A stretch of DNA of 64,000 nt from Paraburkholderia sp. ZP32-5 (GTDB lineage Bacteria; Pseudomonadota; Gammaproteobacteria; Burkholderiales; Burkholderiaceae), in NCBI RefSeq assembly GCF_021390495.1, contig NZ_JAJEJP010000001.1, forward strand, positions 2,480,001-2,544,000, written 5' to 3'. Within the stretch, counting starts at the first letter, position 1. The number at the start of each line of letters is the position of its first letter. Shown here piece after piece: positions 63,190 through 64,000 of this stretch. Made by a program: the position numbers and the translations under genes. The notes beneath the pieces are model-generated. The model ran no database searches and was not told where the DNA came from. It saw nothing but the letters and a program-made list of their open reading frames with translations.

Positions 63190-64000
63190 TTAGCCCAGCG
63201 CTCGTTCAATACGATCGACGACGACATCACGCCCAAACAACATCAGCACGCTATCGATCGACGGCGTATGCGTGGTACCCGCAACCAGCAGACGAACAGG
63301 CATCGCGAGTTGCGGCATCTTCAGCTTGTGGGCACCGAGCGTGGCCTTCAGCGTAGCGGCGATAGCCTCCTTCGTCCATTCGACGCTCTTCAGCGCGGCG
63401 GCCAGGTCGGCGAGTGCGGGGCGGACGGCATCGGTCACATGCTGTGCGAGCGAATCGGCATCGGGCGCCGGCGTGAGATAAAACATCGCGGCGTTCTGTG
63501 CGATCTCCTTTACCGTAGACGCGCGATCTTTCATCAGACCCACTACGGCCGTCAGATCCGGCCCTTGCGCAAGCGTGGCCGCATCGATACCAAGTTCCGC
63601 GAAGAACGGCTTCGCCAGGTCGGCGAGGCGCGCGTTATCGGCTTCCTTGATGTAGTGCGCGTTGAGCCAGTTCAGCTTGTCGTGGTCATACTGCGCCGGC
63701 GACTTGCCGAGGTGTTCGAGATCGAACCATTCGATGAACTGTTCGCGCGTGAAAATCTCCGCGTCGCCATGAGACCAGCCAAGGCGTGCCAGGTAGTTGA
63801 CCACCGCTTCCGGCAGGTAGCCGGCATCGCGATAGCCCACCACGCTCATCGCGCCGTGACGCTTACTCATCTTTTCGCCCTGCTCGTTCAGCACGGTCGG
63901 CAGGTGAGCGTAGACGGGCGGTTCGCCGCCGAGCGCTCGCAGGATGTTGATCTGGCGTGGCGTGTTGTTCACGTGATCATCGCCGCGGATCACATGAGTG
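63190..64000 (-). CDS. gltX: Glutamate--tRNA ligase, C-terminal part (5' end off the window)
   Basis: Class I synthetase charging tRNA-Glu. About 270 residues are seen. Near the window edge is [20 protein letters not shown], followed by the ATP-binding [16 protein letters not shown], then the helical anticodon-binding domain through [16 protein letters not shown]. The HIGH motif lies outside the window. It is upstream of the tRNA operon, which holds two tRNA-Glu genes, on the same strand but separated by the tRNA promoter. Confidence 0.96.
   Translation of the reverse strand, partial: THVIRGDDHVNNTPRQINILRALGGEPPVYAHLPTVLNEQGEKMSKRHGAMSVVGYRDAGYLPEAVVNYLARLGWSHGDAEIFTREQFIEWFDLEHLGKSPAQYDHDKLNWLNAHYIKEADNARLADLAKPFFAELGIDAATLAQGPDLTAVVGLMKDRASTVKEIAQNAAMFYLTPAPDADSLAQHVTDAVRPALADLAAALKSVEWTKEAIAATLKATLGAHKLKMPQLAMPVRLLVAGTTHTPSIDSVLMLFGRDVVVDRIERALG

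Overview
The window is ordinary, very GC-rich chromosomal DNA from a betaproteobacterium. The gene content and order fit the Burkholderiaceae, most likely Paraburkholderia or a close relative. The basis is the block rnhB-lpxB-lpxA-fabZ-lpxD-skp-bamA-rseP-dxr-cdsA-uppS-frr-pyrH-tsf-rpsB facing map-glnD, the ligA-zipA-smc cluster, and the glyoxylate genes. This assignment rests on recognition of protein families, not on a search. I see no prophage, insertion sequence, integrase, CRISPR array, restriction or toxin locus, and no segment with clearly foreign composition.

Layout. (1) 1-14942, minus strand: a continuous envelope and translation block. It covers lipid A synthesis (lpxB, lpxA, fabZ, lpxD), outer-membrane protein assembly (skp, bamA), sigma-E site-2 proteolysis (rseP), isoprenoid and phospholipid precursors (dxr, uppS, cdsA), and then frr, pyrH, tsf and rpsB. 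A terminator-like hairpin lies between rpsB and tsf. (2) 15495-21202, plus strand: map, glnD and a pseudouridine synthase with a long repetitive N-terminal extension. (3) 21331-30497, minus strand: def-ligA, then zipA-smc behind their own terminator, then a DMT-family exporter. (4) 30992-37332, plus strand: lysine/diaminopimelate genes dapC-dapD-(ArsC-like)-dapE, then prmB and a cardiolipin synthase. (5) 37461-44402: mixed housekeeping genes (glutathione peroxidase, ABC-F ATPase, CoA-transferase, a small conserved-looking protein, radA, alr). (6) 44621-46817, plus strand: lplT and thiD. (7) 46893-50383, minus strand: a tightly overlapping tsaB-rimI-uracil-DNA glycosylase-DUF1853 operon. (8) 50562-54749, plus strand: acyl-CoA-binding protein, a DEAD-box helicase with a long leader, and isocitrate lyase. 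(9) 55055-62123: a universal stress protein, a LysR regulator divergent from a haloacid dehalogenase, malate synthase, a gamma-glutamylcyclotransferase-like gene, rraA, an AraC regulator and a GNAT acetyltransferase. (10) 62285-64000, minus strand: a five-gene tRNA operon (Ala-Glu-Asp-Glu-Asp) behind a strong promoter, then the 3' part of gltX.

How it works together. The left block joins outer-membrane assembly to lipid precursor supply and translation factors. The dap genes and alr feed peptidoglycan, and zipA/ligA/smc serve division and chromosome maintenance. aceA and aceB complete the glyoxylate shunt from opposite sides of a small regulatory island.

I did not find a convincing undescribed multi-gene system. 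The items most worth a second look are small in scale: the 13-copy 14-residue repeat in the pseudouridine synthase, the overlapping DUF1853/uracil-DNA glycosylase pair, the Glu-Asp tRNA duplication with an internal terminator, a ten-copy heptanucleotide repeat, a G-quadruplex motif, a perfect palindrome between the LysR gene and its dehalogenase neighbour, and the long helicase leader.
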